64,000 nt of DNA from NCBI GenBank assembly GCA_032718475.1, contig JAUCBJ010007068.1, positions 1 to 64,000 of the forward strand, read 5' to 3'. The notes beneath the pieces were generated by a model. The model saw only the letters and a list, made by a program, of their open reading frames with translations, was not told where the DNA came from and ran no database searches. The stretch comes from Nemertoderma westbladi. Lineage: Eukaryota; Xenacoelomorpha; Nemertodermatida; Nemertodermatidae. Positions 1-11,300 of this stretch are shown here, one piece after another (within the stretch, counting starts at the first letter, position 1; each line of letters starts with the position of its first letter). Position numbers and translations under genes: made by a program.

Positions 1-426
1 GCAACATTACAAAGGTGCAACGAACTTCCATCGGACATCTTGCCTTTCAGGAATACGGGTGGAATTTCAAGGTCGGAAATCCCATCAACTATCAACAAGT
101 ATACGGAGACCATTATTCTCGATTATACCGTCGATTATTTGACCGCACCTGGCGCCGTGTATAGCTTCATGAGTGTTCCACTCCGTCCCTCTTTAGCTAT
201 CTACACGATCTTCGAAAACACCGCACTTTCCGGTTGGCTAGCCGATGTGTGCAGTCGTACTATACGCGCCCATCCATTAATCCTTGGGACCAAACTCGCT
301 AAGCTAGATGAACATAATAAATTCATCCGCTTTGAATGTTTCCACCGGTTTTTAACCCCGTTTCGCAACGTGGATAGCCAATTCAAAGACCGCGCTTTGA
401 CCAAGCTCAGCTTAAGAGACTGTTGA
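1..426 (+). CDS. Partial ORF of unknown function, open at the left edge
   Basis: The frame is open from the first base to a TGA at 424-426, giving about 141 residues; the first in-frame ATG is at 40. Base composition is more balanced than in the surrounding AT-rich DNA, which favours real or recently decayed coding sequence. I recognise no domain. The residues are mixed, with no clear membrane segment or low-complexity run. It could be the last exon of a gene entering from the left or the C-terminal end of a mobile-element protein. The stop is followed at once by a fragment of the GTGGGGCGAG repeat family (430-520), so the natural 3' end may have been replaced. A minus-strand reading of the same DNA gives only a short, unconvincing ORF. 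Confidence 0.35.
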   Translation, partial: ATLQRCNELPSDILPFRNTGGISRSEIPSTINKYTETIILDYTVDYLTAPGAVYSFMSVPLRPSLAIYTIFENTALSGWLADVCSRTIRAHPLILGTKLAKLDEHNKFIRFECFHRFLTPFRNVDSQFKDRALTKLSLRDC

Positions 427-429
427 ACT

Positions 430-520
430 GATTTTCAACAAAACAAATTTTCAACTTGGCAGCTTTAAATTCGACAAAGTTATAAGCATGTCAATATCAT
501 AACGACGACAACTGTAAAAG
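430..520 (-). repeat. Fragment of the GTGGGGCGAG dispersed repeat family
   Basis: This stretch matches 1960-2030 closely (shared blocks TTTTCAACTTGGCAGCTTTA, then GACAAAGTTAT, AGCATGTCAA and CGACGACAAC). It also matches 9830-9900 in reverse complement. It is a short internal piece with neither terminus of the repeat preserved. Confidence 0.7.
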
Positions 521-1649
521 CTTTTGTGGGATAACTGATACGTTTGCCTTTGCTGGCCAGTTCCCCCCCAGTCGCTAGAATACTCTCAAAGGGATTTACA
601 ACTAAAATAGTGCAAGCTACCAGCTTATTGGCTGATGTGCTGTACGGAGATATCTGGGCTCAGTTTAATCGGCCAACTAGCTTAGAGAGGTTGCCTTAGC
701 CTTGCTGTCCGTATCGGCCAATAGAATTTGAGTGGGCGTTGATTTCGACCTATCCCAGAGCTACTGAACTGAATTTCCTATCTCACTGCTCATCCTCTGT
801 GTTGGACGGGAGCTTCGGGGAATAAGGGTGGTTGGTATACTCGTATAGTCATTCTAGTCATATGATTCTTCATATGATTCGGTTGTTATGTTCCCATTTT
901 TCGCCATAACACCGGCTTTTGGGAAGAACTCCAGTAAAACTGCTTAAATTATCGAAAGTATAAATGTTACCCTGGCGGTATTAACTTACCTAAATCACTT
1001 AATTTAACTGCACTAATCATATTGTTTGTACTGTTATTTACCGTCAGTTATTAATTGTATCTATTTTGTTGATGAATTATTGCTCTTTGGAGAATACGGA
1101 TAAATCACCCAAATTTCCCAATTTTCTTGATACACTACAGGTTAGAGAGACGGGCTATATATAACAATTGCGATTTATATTAATGTGGTGTGTATTGAAT
1201 CTAATGTTATTTAGCAGACCCTACATGAGTCAATTACTGCTCTCTTTATGTGTGATCAAATATACTGACGGTCGGCAGAATAGTGTGCATGATTGTGATT
1301 GGTAACAAAGTATTTCCTAAAGAATACGCCTTATACTTTAATCATAAGCGGTATCGTTGCGTTTAGTATAAGTCCTAGTTCTGTTTAAATAGATAGAGCG
1401 CCACGTCCTAAAGGAACTCTTAATATTTCCCGAAAGCCAATAATATCTGTCAGAGATTAATTATTAACGATCTATCGAATAATACAGTAAGTTTACACTG
1501 CAACCTTACACTGCAATAATATTAATTTAAGCATCCGAATTCAGCCTCCCGGGTGTAGATCCATCGGGTGAATGATCGCGCATGGGCTGACTTCGGCTAA
1601 TGTTTTGTGTATTAGCATAAATTGTTGTCGTATGCTAAAGGTGTTTTAA
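521..1649. other. No gene recognised (1.1 kb, AT-rich)
   Basis: I see no convincing exon, RNA gene or tandem repeat here. Imperfect repeats of AGAATACG and a short AT-rich stretch are present. If the PITPNM-like gene continues to the left, this lies in one of its introns. Confidence 0.5.
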
Positions 1650-2148
1650 TTAACTAAAAGACATATAAATTTTGGCAGGTTAAACTGCTAAAGGTCTTCA
1701 AAAGCGCGAACAACAACGATTTCACTTTCAGACATTTGGCCCTCTAGCGGCAGACTGGAGAACTGCAGATGGATTCGCCTCCTTTGAAAGTCACAGCTAA
1801 TGGTCTAATACATATCTGCCAAGTTTCAGCTTAAACGGATTAAAAGCAAAGAAATGGGAGGGCATTTAATGTTTAGACATGTGGCCCTCTAGCGGGAGAC
1901 CATTGCACTGATGGTGTCTGAAAGTCTCTCAAAAATCTCAACTTTAGCTCATATTGATACCTACAAATTTTCAACTTGGCAGCTTTAAATCCGACAAAGT
2001 TATTAGCATGTCAAAATCGTAACGACGACGACGACGACAACGACGACGACGACGACAACGACGACGACGACAACTATTTGCATAAATTGACCCACCCCCT
2101 AACAGTGTCAATTCGCTAAGGCTCCGCCAACTTCGTGGCTCGCCCCAC
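1650..2148 (-). repeat. GTGGGGCGAG dispersed repeat, copy A
   Basis: On the minus strand the copy begins GTGGGGCGAGCCACG at 2148. It runs through a CGA/CGACAA simple-repeat tract (2021-2072), then blocks that align with the plus-strand copy at 9783: GACATGCTAATAA, AAGTTGAGATTTTTGAGA, AAGCTGAAACTTGGC and CCGCTAGAGGGC. The distal end near 1650 is approximate. No ORF was found, so it looks non-autonomous. Its terminus is fused to the reverse transcriptase fragment at 2152-2880. Confidence 0.7.
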
Positions 2149-2880
2149 ATCCACTTGTAATTTTTTGTCTACATATTTGCACCAATCATGAGTACATTCC
2201 AATAACTGGGTAGCGGTAGAACGGCGCTTCATAAACCCGTGTTGGGCGCGAGATATTAATTTATGCTCTAGTAGATTTATTATATATACTAGTAATTCAT
2301 TCTTAATTAAAGATTCCATAATCTTGCAGGCCACGCATGTTAACGATACGGGCCTATAATTATACGGGTTAGAAGCGTCGTCCTTTTTGTAAATGGGCAC
2401 AATAATAGCTGTAAGCCAAATTCTAGGTAAAGCATGTGTGCAAAAAGAAACCTCAAAAATATGGGAAAGTGGTGTAGCCAAAGACTGAGCTAATTCGAAA
2501 AATAAAATATTAGGAAAACCATCTGGGGTAGAACTAGTCTTTTTACCAAGTTGTTTTAATACTGGTAAAATCCTACTAGCACTAAAATCAATATTCCCTT
2601 TAGATACATTATCATTAACCCTAGAATTGAAAGGAGGTAAATCACCGTTATCTTTACTATAATTTTCCGATAATACCTTAGACATGATCCGAGCTTTTGT
2701 GAGGTCATCCACAATGATAGAGCCATTATATTTCAAAGGGGCAACACCAGTCTTATAATTCCGTTTAGAATTAACATATTTAAATATTGCATCAGGTTTC
2801 CCAGATGTTAAGATACGGTTTTCCCTGGCACAAGCAAATCTAAAAATTGCACGAGAAACTTCCAATCTACGAGTCTTATA
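2149..2880 (-). pseudogene. Truncated CR1-like LINE reverse transcriptase fragment
   Basis: The minus-strand reading frame aligns residue for residue with the middle of the intact LINE at 49144-51687. Shared blocks include SGKPDAIF, STPDG, PYNYRPVSLTCVACK and AQHGFMKRRST. These are the N-terminal part of a LINE reverse transcriptase, before the catalytic aspartates. The frame stops matching just after the residues QVDV, one step before the motif that carries the first catalytic Asp. There the DNA switches at GATGTGG into the GTGGGGCGAG repeat. Upstream (past 2880) the homology also ends, so both halves are lost. The remaining frame is open but cannot encode a working enzyme. Confidence 0.85.
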
Positions 2881-3075
2881 TTATTTCGCTGGCCAGTACT
2901 AAAGTCAAATTATTGATACAACAGTAGACAACAGTCTTTCGCGGCGTATGACCCACCGTGTGTGGGAGACTGAATTCTATAGGCATAAAAAGTAGGTTAG
3001 TTTGTATTATTCGATTGATCTCTACTATATATATAATCTCCAAAAACTATGTTCACTTTCAGGGTAGTATTAACA
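2881..3075. other. Short spacer between LINE fragment and 16-bp array
   Basis: AT-rich sequence with no recognisable feature. Confidence 0.4.
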
Positions 3076-4672
3076 GTCGTTAGGTCCTTTGGTCGTTAGG
3101 TCCTTTGTCCTTAGGTCGTTAGGTCCTTTGGTCGTTAGGTCCTTTGGTCGTTAGGTCCTTTGGTCGTTAGGTCCTTAGGTCCTTTGGTCGTTAGGTCCTT
3201 TGTCCTTAGGTCGTTAGGTCCTTTGGTCGTTAGGTCCTTTGGTCGTTAGGTCCTTTGGTCGTTAGGTCCTTAGGTCCTTTGGTCGTTAGGTCCTTTGTCC
3301 TTAGGTCGTTAGGTCCTTTGGTCGTTACTCGTTAGGTCCTTTGGTCGTTAGGTCCTTTGGTCGTTAGGTCCTTTGTCCTTAGGTCGTTAGGTCCTTTGGT
3401 CGTTAGGTCCTTTGGTCGTTAGGTCCTTTGGTCGTTAGGTCCTTAGGTCCTTTGGTCGTTAGGTCCTTTGTCCTTAGGTCGTTAGGTCCTTTGGTCGTTA
3501 CTCGTTAGGTCCTTTGGTCGTTAGGTCCTTTGGTCGTTAGGTCCTTTGTCCTTAGGTCTTTAGGTCCTTTGGTCGTTAGGTCCTTTGGTCGTTAGGTCCT
3601 TTGTCCTTAGGTCGTTAGGTCCTTTGGTCGTTAGGTCCTTTGTCCTTAGGTCGTTAGGTCCTTTGGTCGTTAGGTCCTTTGTCCTTAGGTCGTTAGGTCC
3701 TTTGGTCGTTAGGTCCTTAGGTCGTTAGGTCCTTTGGTCGTTAGGTCCTTTGGTCGTTAGGTCCTTAGGTCCTTTGGTCGTTAGGTCCTTTGTCCTTAGG
3801 TCGTTAGGTCCTTTGGTCGTTACTCGTTAGGTCCTTTGGTCGTTAGGTCCTTTGGTCGTTAGGTCCTTTGTCCTTAGGTCGTTAGGTCCTTTGGTCGTTA
3901 GGTCCTTTGGTCGTTAGGTCCTTTGTCCTTAGGTCGTTAGGTCCTTTGGTCGTTAGGTCCTTTGGTCGTTAGGTCCTTTGTCCTTAGGTCGTTAGGTCCT
4001 TTGGTCGTTAGGTCCTTAGGTCGTTAGGTCCTTTGGTCGTTAGGTCCTTTGGTCGTTAGGTCGTTAGGTCCTTTGGTCGTTAGGTCCTTTGGTCGTTAGG
4101 TCCTTTGTCCTTAGGTCGTTAGGTCCTTTGGTCGTTAGGTCCTTTGGTCGTTAGGTCCTTAGGTCGTTAGGTCCTTTGGTCGTTAGGTCCTTTGGTCGTT
4201 AGGTCGTTAGGTCCTTTGGTCGTTAGGTCCTTTGGTCGTTAGGTCCTTTGTCCTTAGGTCGTTAGGTCCTTTGGTCGTTAGGTCCTTTGGTCGTTAGGTC
4301 CTTTGTCCTTAGGTCGTTAGGTCCTTTGGTCGTTAGGTCCTTTGGTCGTTAGGTCCTTTGTCCTTAGGTCGTTAGGTCCTTTGGTCCTTATGTCCTTTGG
4401 TCGTTAGGTCCTTTGGTCGTTACTCGTTAGGTCCTTTGGTCGTTACTCGTTAGGTCCTTTGGTCGTTAGGTCCTTTGGTCGTTAGGTCCTTTGGTCGTTA
4501 GGTCCTTTGTCCTTAGGTCGTTAGGTCCTTTGGTCGTTAGGTCCTTTGGTCGTTAGGTCCTTATGTCCTTTGGTCGTTAGGTCCTTTGTCCTTAGGTCGT
4601 TAGGTCCTTTGGTCGTTAGGTCCATTGGTCGTTAGGTCCTTTGGTCGTTAGGTCCTTTGGTCGTTAGGTCCT
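3076..4672 (+). repeat. 16-bp minisatellite array (GGTCGTTAGGTCCTTT)
   Basis: About 1.6 kb of a 16-bp unit, GGTCGTTAGGTCCTTT, with frequent shortened variants (GTCCTTAGGTCGTTAG, GTTACTCGTTAGG). The variants recur in blocks, giving higher-order repeats of roughly 100-150 bp. There is no significant ORF in any frame. If the PITPNM-like gene continues leftwards, the array lies in an intron. Confidence 0.95.
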
Positions 4673-4772
4673 AAATTTTAAGGTAATAATGATTCAGTGA
4701 CATGTATTCTAACCAAAACAAAAACAAGTGTCAATAGCAGTAAAGAAATAAACAATTGCTACAAAAGACAAG

Positions 4773-4832
4773 TACCTAACGACGCAGGACCTAACGACAC
4801 AGGACCTAACAACGCAGGACCTAACGACACAG
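4773..4832 (-). repeat. Four inverted copies of the neighbouring array's core
   Basis: About four 15-bp units (CCTAACGACACAGGA and near variants) contain GGACCTAACGAC, the reverse complement of the GTCGTTAGGTCC core of the array ending 100 bp to the left. The extra CACAG spacer is absent from the main array. Confidence 0.75.
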
Positions 4833-5060
4833 ATCGTTTGGTGGACTAAAGATGTATCAATGGATGGATGGTGTACCGCAATAAACTAAAGTAAATTGCA
4901 TCTAGGCTTAATTTGGGCGTTTAAGGATAAATTTTGGTGAGTGTAAGTAAGCGGTAACTATGGACAACACTCCTCCTATTCGTTTTGCAGGTTATTTTGC
5001 AGGTCGAGAGTAACTTTTAGTCTCTGTCTGACCAAGGTGGCAACCGACCCAACCTCAACG

Positions 5061-5130
5061 GCATTGTGGTTCAGTGGTAGAATTCTCGCCTGCCACGCGG
5101 GAGGCCCGGGTTCGATTCCTGGCCAATGCA
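5061..5130 (+). tRNA. tRNA-Gly (GCC), possibly a pseudogene with one acceptor-stem base missing
   Basis: Box A (TGGTTCAGTGG, 5067-5077) and box B (GGTTCGATTCC, 5109-5119) are intact. The anticodon GCC sits at 5092-5094 in a seven-base loop closed by a CTCGC/GCGGG stem. The 3' half of the acceptor stem is CCAATGC, but the 5' half reads GCATTG then T. One G of the usual metazoan tRNA-Gly(GCC) acceptor stem is therefore missing and the total is 70 nt. The T stem has one G-U pair. A run of five T at 5138-5142 could terminate Pol III. It is either a mildly defective gene or a recent pseudogene. It is antisense to the PITPNM-like gene. Confidence 0.8.
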
Positions 5131-5257
5131 TTTGTAATTTTTACATTTTTTTAAAGCAAAAATGTAAAAAATACTGTCTTAATTAATTATTTTATCCATA
5201 AAATCTAAAATATTACTAATTATTTTGAACTTGCCGTGATATAGACAAATAACTTAC

Positions 5258-5353
5258 TGTGGTTCGTGGGAATATCGCAGGAGTGTGTTGTGATTCTGCC
5301 TGTTGATGGATCCTGATCACAACTGATAATAGTATCCAACACTACTGTATCAG
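5258..5353 (-). CDS. PITPNM: PITPNM exon 10: end of DDHD core
   Basis: A 96-bp exon. Acceptor TATTTCTACAG, donor CACA/GTAAGT. The junction with exon 9 restores STLLADT, the conserved family continuation. The rest ([20 protein letters not shown]) is not recognisably conserved. Coding continues in phase 1 into an exon not seen to the left. Confidence 0.85.
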
Positions 5354-8300
5354 CTGTAGAAATAAAACAGGCAATTAGCGATAATTATTATATATTATAG
5401 ATTAAAATGTTTATCCAATATCGCGTAAGCACTAAATATTACGGCAAAAATATAGCGACAAATAATATAGCGACAAAAAATTATTATAAACAAGATATGA
5501 TTTTTTGTACAATGAAAACCTCAAGTATTCCATGTTTAATATCATAACTAATTAATAATAACTACCTATTTAGTTAACATAGTTCACTGATTTTAAATAG
5601 GCTCACCTAAAAGCGTGGATGAATTATCCCCGAGGGGGTGTTTGCTGTAGCGAGGAATTATAAATGGTGGATGTTTGGATAAAGGCGGGAACACGAGGGG
5701 TTCCAAACGGAAAGCGGATGGGTCGGAGGAATGGAACAGGTTGTAGAGTTCCTTGCATTGGGGTTCGTATTCCGAAACTATAAAAAATAATATATAGGCC
5801 CTACAGCTAAATAAATAAAAACATTTATTGCATCACAGTTTCTAAAAATAGTTCATATATATCAATCGAACGGAATAGTTAGCCTTTGTTGGCCTTTGCC
5901 CAACTTACTAGAATCGCTGGGATTCAATCCTCTCATAGATATGATTCGCATTGCCAGTGGCGACCCGAGACAGAAGAAATCGACCACCATGAATGAGAAC
6001 ACCGCCTTGCTGCTGTCCGCCACCGCGGGGGGTGTTGTGTTGTCTGCGTGTCTTCTTAGTAATGCTTCGTAACCTAGCAACGCGCCGACATTGTCGCCTG
6101 GGAAAGGTTATTAATAGTAGAAACTAAAGAATAACGCAGTTAGAACCAGGGGATAGGGCTAGGTTCATTGAATTTGTAGGTATACATGTAGGTATGTATA
6201 CATGTACCGGTTAGTATTTTTTTTTTTTTGTATTATATATGTAAATGAACCACATTGTACGTTGTGGTAGTCACGACTCACGTCGAGCTAAACAATAAGA
6301 GAAAAACTGTACAAAACGTATCGGCATAAATATACGAGACAAGTACAACCTTAATAAAAATATAACTTGTGGCTCCAATTTAGCAGCTGTCACAATTGAT
6401 TATATCCCTAGAATACAGAATGCGAAGCGTTGCTCCATTTCAAATTTGCGAACAAAAATAAATATGCCTACCCATGATTGTAATAGTAGTGCATCAACAT
6501 TTTTTTTTCATCCGAATAATACATTTTCAATATAAACTATCAAACTAACCTATAAGATTAACGTGGCCTTTAAAACCAATGCCGTGTTCAGACTGAAGGA
6601 AGTCCATGTAGACTCGATTAGCGAGTTGTATAGTAGAACTAACAGCTTCGTGGTAGACAGGAGAAGTAGATATGAGATGGGGTAGAACTGATATAGAAGA
6701 TACCGGTGAGCAAGGGGCGTCTTGGGAGGCGCTTGATGGTATAGATGATGGATTCAATCTGAGAGACACAAATAGAAATAAATAAAATTAATAAATATTA
6801 AATTTCGCTAAATGTCTTAGGCCTCCCTCATACAGAGTAAATTTTGTTGCTGCAATTCACAAATTAAAAAAAAATTACGTATAACATGGGAACAAAATGT
6901 AAAGAATTTTTTTCAATATTCGAATGAGCCTTTATTTACCTCGGTTATGCTCGGTAAATTAAATACATCCAGAAAAGTGAAAAAAAGTATAACTTTTTTA
7001 CCCTGACCTTTGTATCAAAGATAGAGCGTCGTCGACTACATTAGGACACGGGACAAGTTTTATCGCAATATGCCCCGCAGCGCCGGGGTAATGCGACCTG
7101 AGTATGGCTTCGAGCACATTGGTGAATGTGGTAACATCCTGGAGCTTACTGTAGTAGTCGTCGACCCCACCAACCAGAGTGCCGCCGTGAAGGACTATGA
7201 AGAGGACGTCGGTAGGACAGGGGGAAGGGCTGGTAGCGCGGGGAGTGTCTATAATGGGAGAACAATAATAGGGTTGGGATAGGTATTAGTGACAACATTA
7301 TTAGAAAGCAATCTCAGAAATTAAACTTAATAAAATTTAATTCAATCTAAACCAAAAATAGGCCTACTCACTTTTTCCTCATTGAATTAACAATTTCAAG
7401 CGGAGCACTAATTTATAGTACCCAAAAACATAACATTATTATAAAAAAAAATATTAATCAAATGAAAATTTGACATTATATGTATACCAAAATAAATATG
7501 TCACTGCCAGAAAAATGAAGTCTGACGCTCTAACCAACAAAGGTTATAATAATCAGCTATCATCAACAATAATAATCAATCATAATACTCATTCACGCAA
7601 AACACTTATAATACACTACAAAAATGAAATAATTCCAACACGCATATTTTTTACACCAAATAATTTAATTCTATTTTAAAAACAAAATTGTAATATAAAT
7701 TAAATAAATAAAAGAAATACTCCACATTAAACGCCTCATAACATAATCTACATCAATAAAACAATATACCCAATGGGGTGCTTAAATCCGTGCCAACTTT
7801 GTAATTAAAGTATGAGTGGTATACTGTATATTTTATTTAGAAATGTGTGAGATATTTTTTACAAATAATATTAAAATTTAAAAATTTGGGGCAAGAGATT
7901 CATGTCACGTAGCTGAGAAATTGAATACCTCTGTTCCAATAATACTCACATTTCATCAATCAATTAAATACATTAGTAAATTATTATGTATGGAAATGCG
8001 GTAATTAATTTTGTGGCTGAAATGCATTTGACCTCCGACCAATAAATTTATTGCGGAAAAATAATAATAAATCAATGGAAATAGTATAAATAGTTACCGA
8101 AGTGTTGTGATAAGTGGTAAATCATTAGCAATAATAATTTAGTTGGCCCTTACATTAATTTAAAGTAGCTGGAAATAGAACAAACCGGAAGTCAACATTT
8201 CTGACTTACAGAAAAGTTAACCTACATGTTACATACTGATATACAACAAGCTGATCAACCTACCAGTGCCGTGGGTAGTACAGTGTAGTAGTGTGGTTTA

Positions 8301-11300
8301 TTAATACAGTACAGCAGTAGGCTGATTGCAGTCATTACTTTGCACCTAAAACCTCTGCCCATCGAACTTAAACAATTCAGTAGGCCTATTTTCTATATAT
8401 CTGCTACCGGTAGTGCTGTGATAAGTCTAAAACATCAAAATGGTCGTGACGTGCTTTTTCGATGTTACTGCTGACGCGAAGCCGCTTGGTCGAATAGTAA
8501 TGGAGCTCAAGGACGAAGTTGTCCCGAAAACCGTTGAAAATTTCCGCGCTCTTTGCACGGGAGAAAAGGGCTTTGGGTTCAAAGGATCCCCATTCCATCG
8601 TGTAATTCCGGGCTTCATGTGCCAGGGGGGCGACTTTACCAAGCAGAACGGAACCGGAGGGAAGTCAATTTATGGCGCAAAGTTCGCCGACGAAAACTTC
8701 ATACTGAAGCATACCGGACCGGGAGTACTGTCCATGGCCAACGCCGGGCCCAACACCAACGGGAGTCAGTTCTTCTTGTGTACGGCGAAGACGACTTGGC
8801 TGGACGGGAAACACGTGGTCTTTGGGCAGGTTGCCGAAGGGATGGATGTAGTGAAGAAAGTGGAAGGCTACGGGTCCCAGGGTGGAACAACTTCCGCCAA
8901 GATTATCGTCGCTAACTGCGGACAACTCTAACTCCTGAACTGTTGATACCGGTAGCCAACGATGTCTGACATGACAGTCAGACAGTACCGGTACCGGTAC
9001 TAAGCTAACTCCTTAAAGTTTAGGACTGATAATAATTAACGGTATATAACAATTTAGATCTTACAATTCAAAAATTGTCGCAATTCTTAGGCTTACCTCC
9101 TTCCGTGCTTTTACTATACAATTACTGATTTATTTACAAACCAGCCATATCTTAGTTTCTTGTTATTGTTTCTTATGATCTCTGTGCTTACTGAACTATT
9201 CCCTTTTACTAGTGATGCAGTACCGGTATGCAGTAGCCGGCGCTAACCCTGTATTCTATTGATGATGGTAGGTTATTCTAATTAAATGAAGTTGTTTCAG
9301 CATTAGTTTTAATGAATAATGACGTATTCCTATTAAAGGACAAAAAGCAAACTAAACTTTCGTGATAAGAGTGAGGGTTGGGGGGGGGGGGGGGGGGGGG
9401 GGTGTACATAATGCAGTAATGCGTAAAGTACATTGAAAGTTGCTAAATCATACGGGATAACTGTATAAAGGAAGTACTTTGAAACAAGCAATAAATTCAT
9501 CAGAAAATTATACCTAATTAGAACGAAATGCAATATTCCTTGAATAGAAGTGGCAAAGTGGGGTGCACCCGTTCTAGGTTACATTCGGAAGTTGATATTC
9601 CGGAAAGAGAGTTTCCGAATTTATATCTACTGAACCTTTGGTGACTTCGGAATATTTTAATACTATTTCTGTATATATACAATGAATTCAAAAGTATACC
9701 GCATCAGCATCCTGTATACCGGTATGGTATACACCGTGCCCTACAATATAATGACCTAATACCAGGACACGGTACCTAACTTGTGGGGCGAGACACTGTT
9801 AGGGAGGTAGGTCAATATTTACAAATAATTGTTGTTACAACTTTGACATGCTAATAAATTTGACGGATTTAGAGCTGTCGTATTTGTAGGCATCAATAGG
9901 ACCAAAAGTTGAGATTTTTGAGAAACTTCCAGAAACAATTAGTTCATTAGGCTTGTCTGCTACATGTCTAAACATAAAATGACATCCCATCTTTTTATTT
10001 TATTCCGTTCAAGTTGAAACTTGGCGGATTTGTACATGACCATTAGCTGTGTCTTTAAATGGTCGCTAATCCGTCTGTAGAAGTTCTTAAGTCTACCGCT
10101 AGAGGGCGAAATATCTGAAAGTGATAAGCTTCTCCATTTCCTTGATTGATTTATTTATTTGTACTTCCCTCCTGTTTCACTCTAGCATACTTGAGGCCGT
10201 TAGTCCGCTGTTAGAGATAGAATATATGTAACTTAAGACTGCCCATTCAATAGAAGTGGAATAGGTGGGAGTGTGAGTGTCAGGGGCTAGTGGCTGAGCT
10301 GGTTACCACGTACTTATAGCGCTGGTTCAACCCCCACCACGTACTTATAGCGCTGGTTCAACCCCCTGTGACGCGGTTTCTCATTTTTTCCACTTCAGAA
10401 CAAAACCATTTACATTACATCATTAATCCATTTAACTTAAGCTGGATTTTGCCATATATGTACCAGACTACATGCTGCGTCTTTTCGAAGAAAACGATCA
10501 ATGTGCATTTCACCAGTCTGCCGCTAGAGGGCGAAATTTTTGAATTTGAAACCTTTGTCACCTTTTCCTTGATTTGTAATCCGTTTAATTTGAAACTTGG
10601 CATATTATGTACTTATGGGGCCACTGCTCCATTTACCAGTACACTGGATCTGAGTCTTTATGGGCCACTGCTCCATTTACCAGTACACTGGATCCGAGTC
10701 TTTATGGGGCCACTGCTCCATTTACCAGTACACTGATCCGAGTCTTTATGGGGCCACTGCTCCATTTACCTGTACACTGATCCGAGTCTTTATGGGGCCA
10801 CTGCTCCATTTACCAGTACACGGATCCGAGTCTTTATGGGGCCACTGCTCCATTTACCAGTACACTGGATCCGAGTCTTTATGGGGCCACTGCTCCATTT
10901 ACCAGTACACTGATCCGAGTCTGTATGGGGCCACTGCTCCATTTACCAGTACACTGATCCGAGTCTTTATGGGGCCACTGCTCCATTTACCAGTACACTG
11001 GATCCGAGTCTTTATGGGGCCACTGCTCCATTTACCAGTACACTGATCCGAGTCTGTATGGGGCCACTGCTCCATTTACCAGTACACTGGATCCGAGTCT
11101 TTATGGGGCCACTGCTCCATTTACCAGTACACTGATCCGAGTCTGTATGGGGCCACTGCTCCATTTACCAGTACACTGGATCCGAGTCTTTATGGGGCCA
11201 CTGCTCCATTTACCAGTACACTGATCCGAGTCTGTATGGGGCCACTGCTCCATTTACCAGTACACTGGATCCGAGTCTTTATGGGGCCACTGCTCCAATT

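Noticed and set aside
5862-5908. Extension of the exon 8 reading frame to a stop
   Set aside because: A good donor (TCTA/GTAAGT) at 5909/5908 and exact match of exon 9 to the family show that this is intron.
8427-8925. Other ORFs over the cyclophilin gene
   Set aside because: They are frame shadows; only the 8440-8931 frame shows family motifs.
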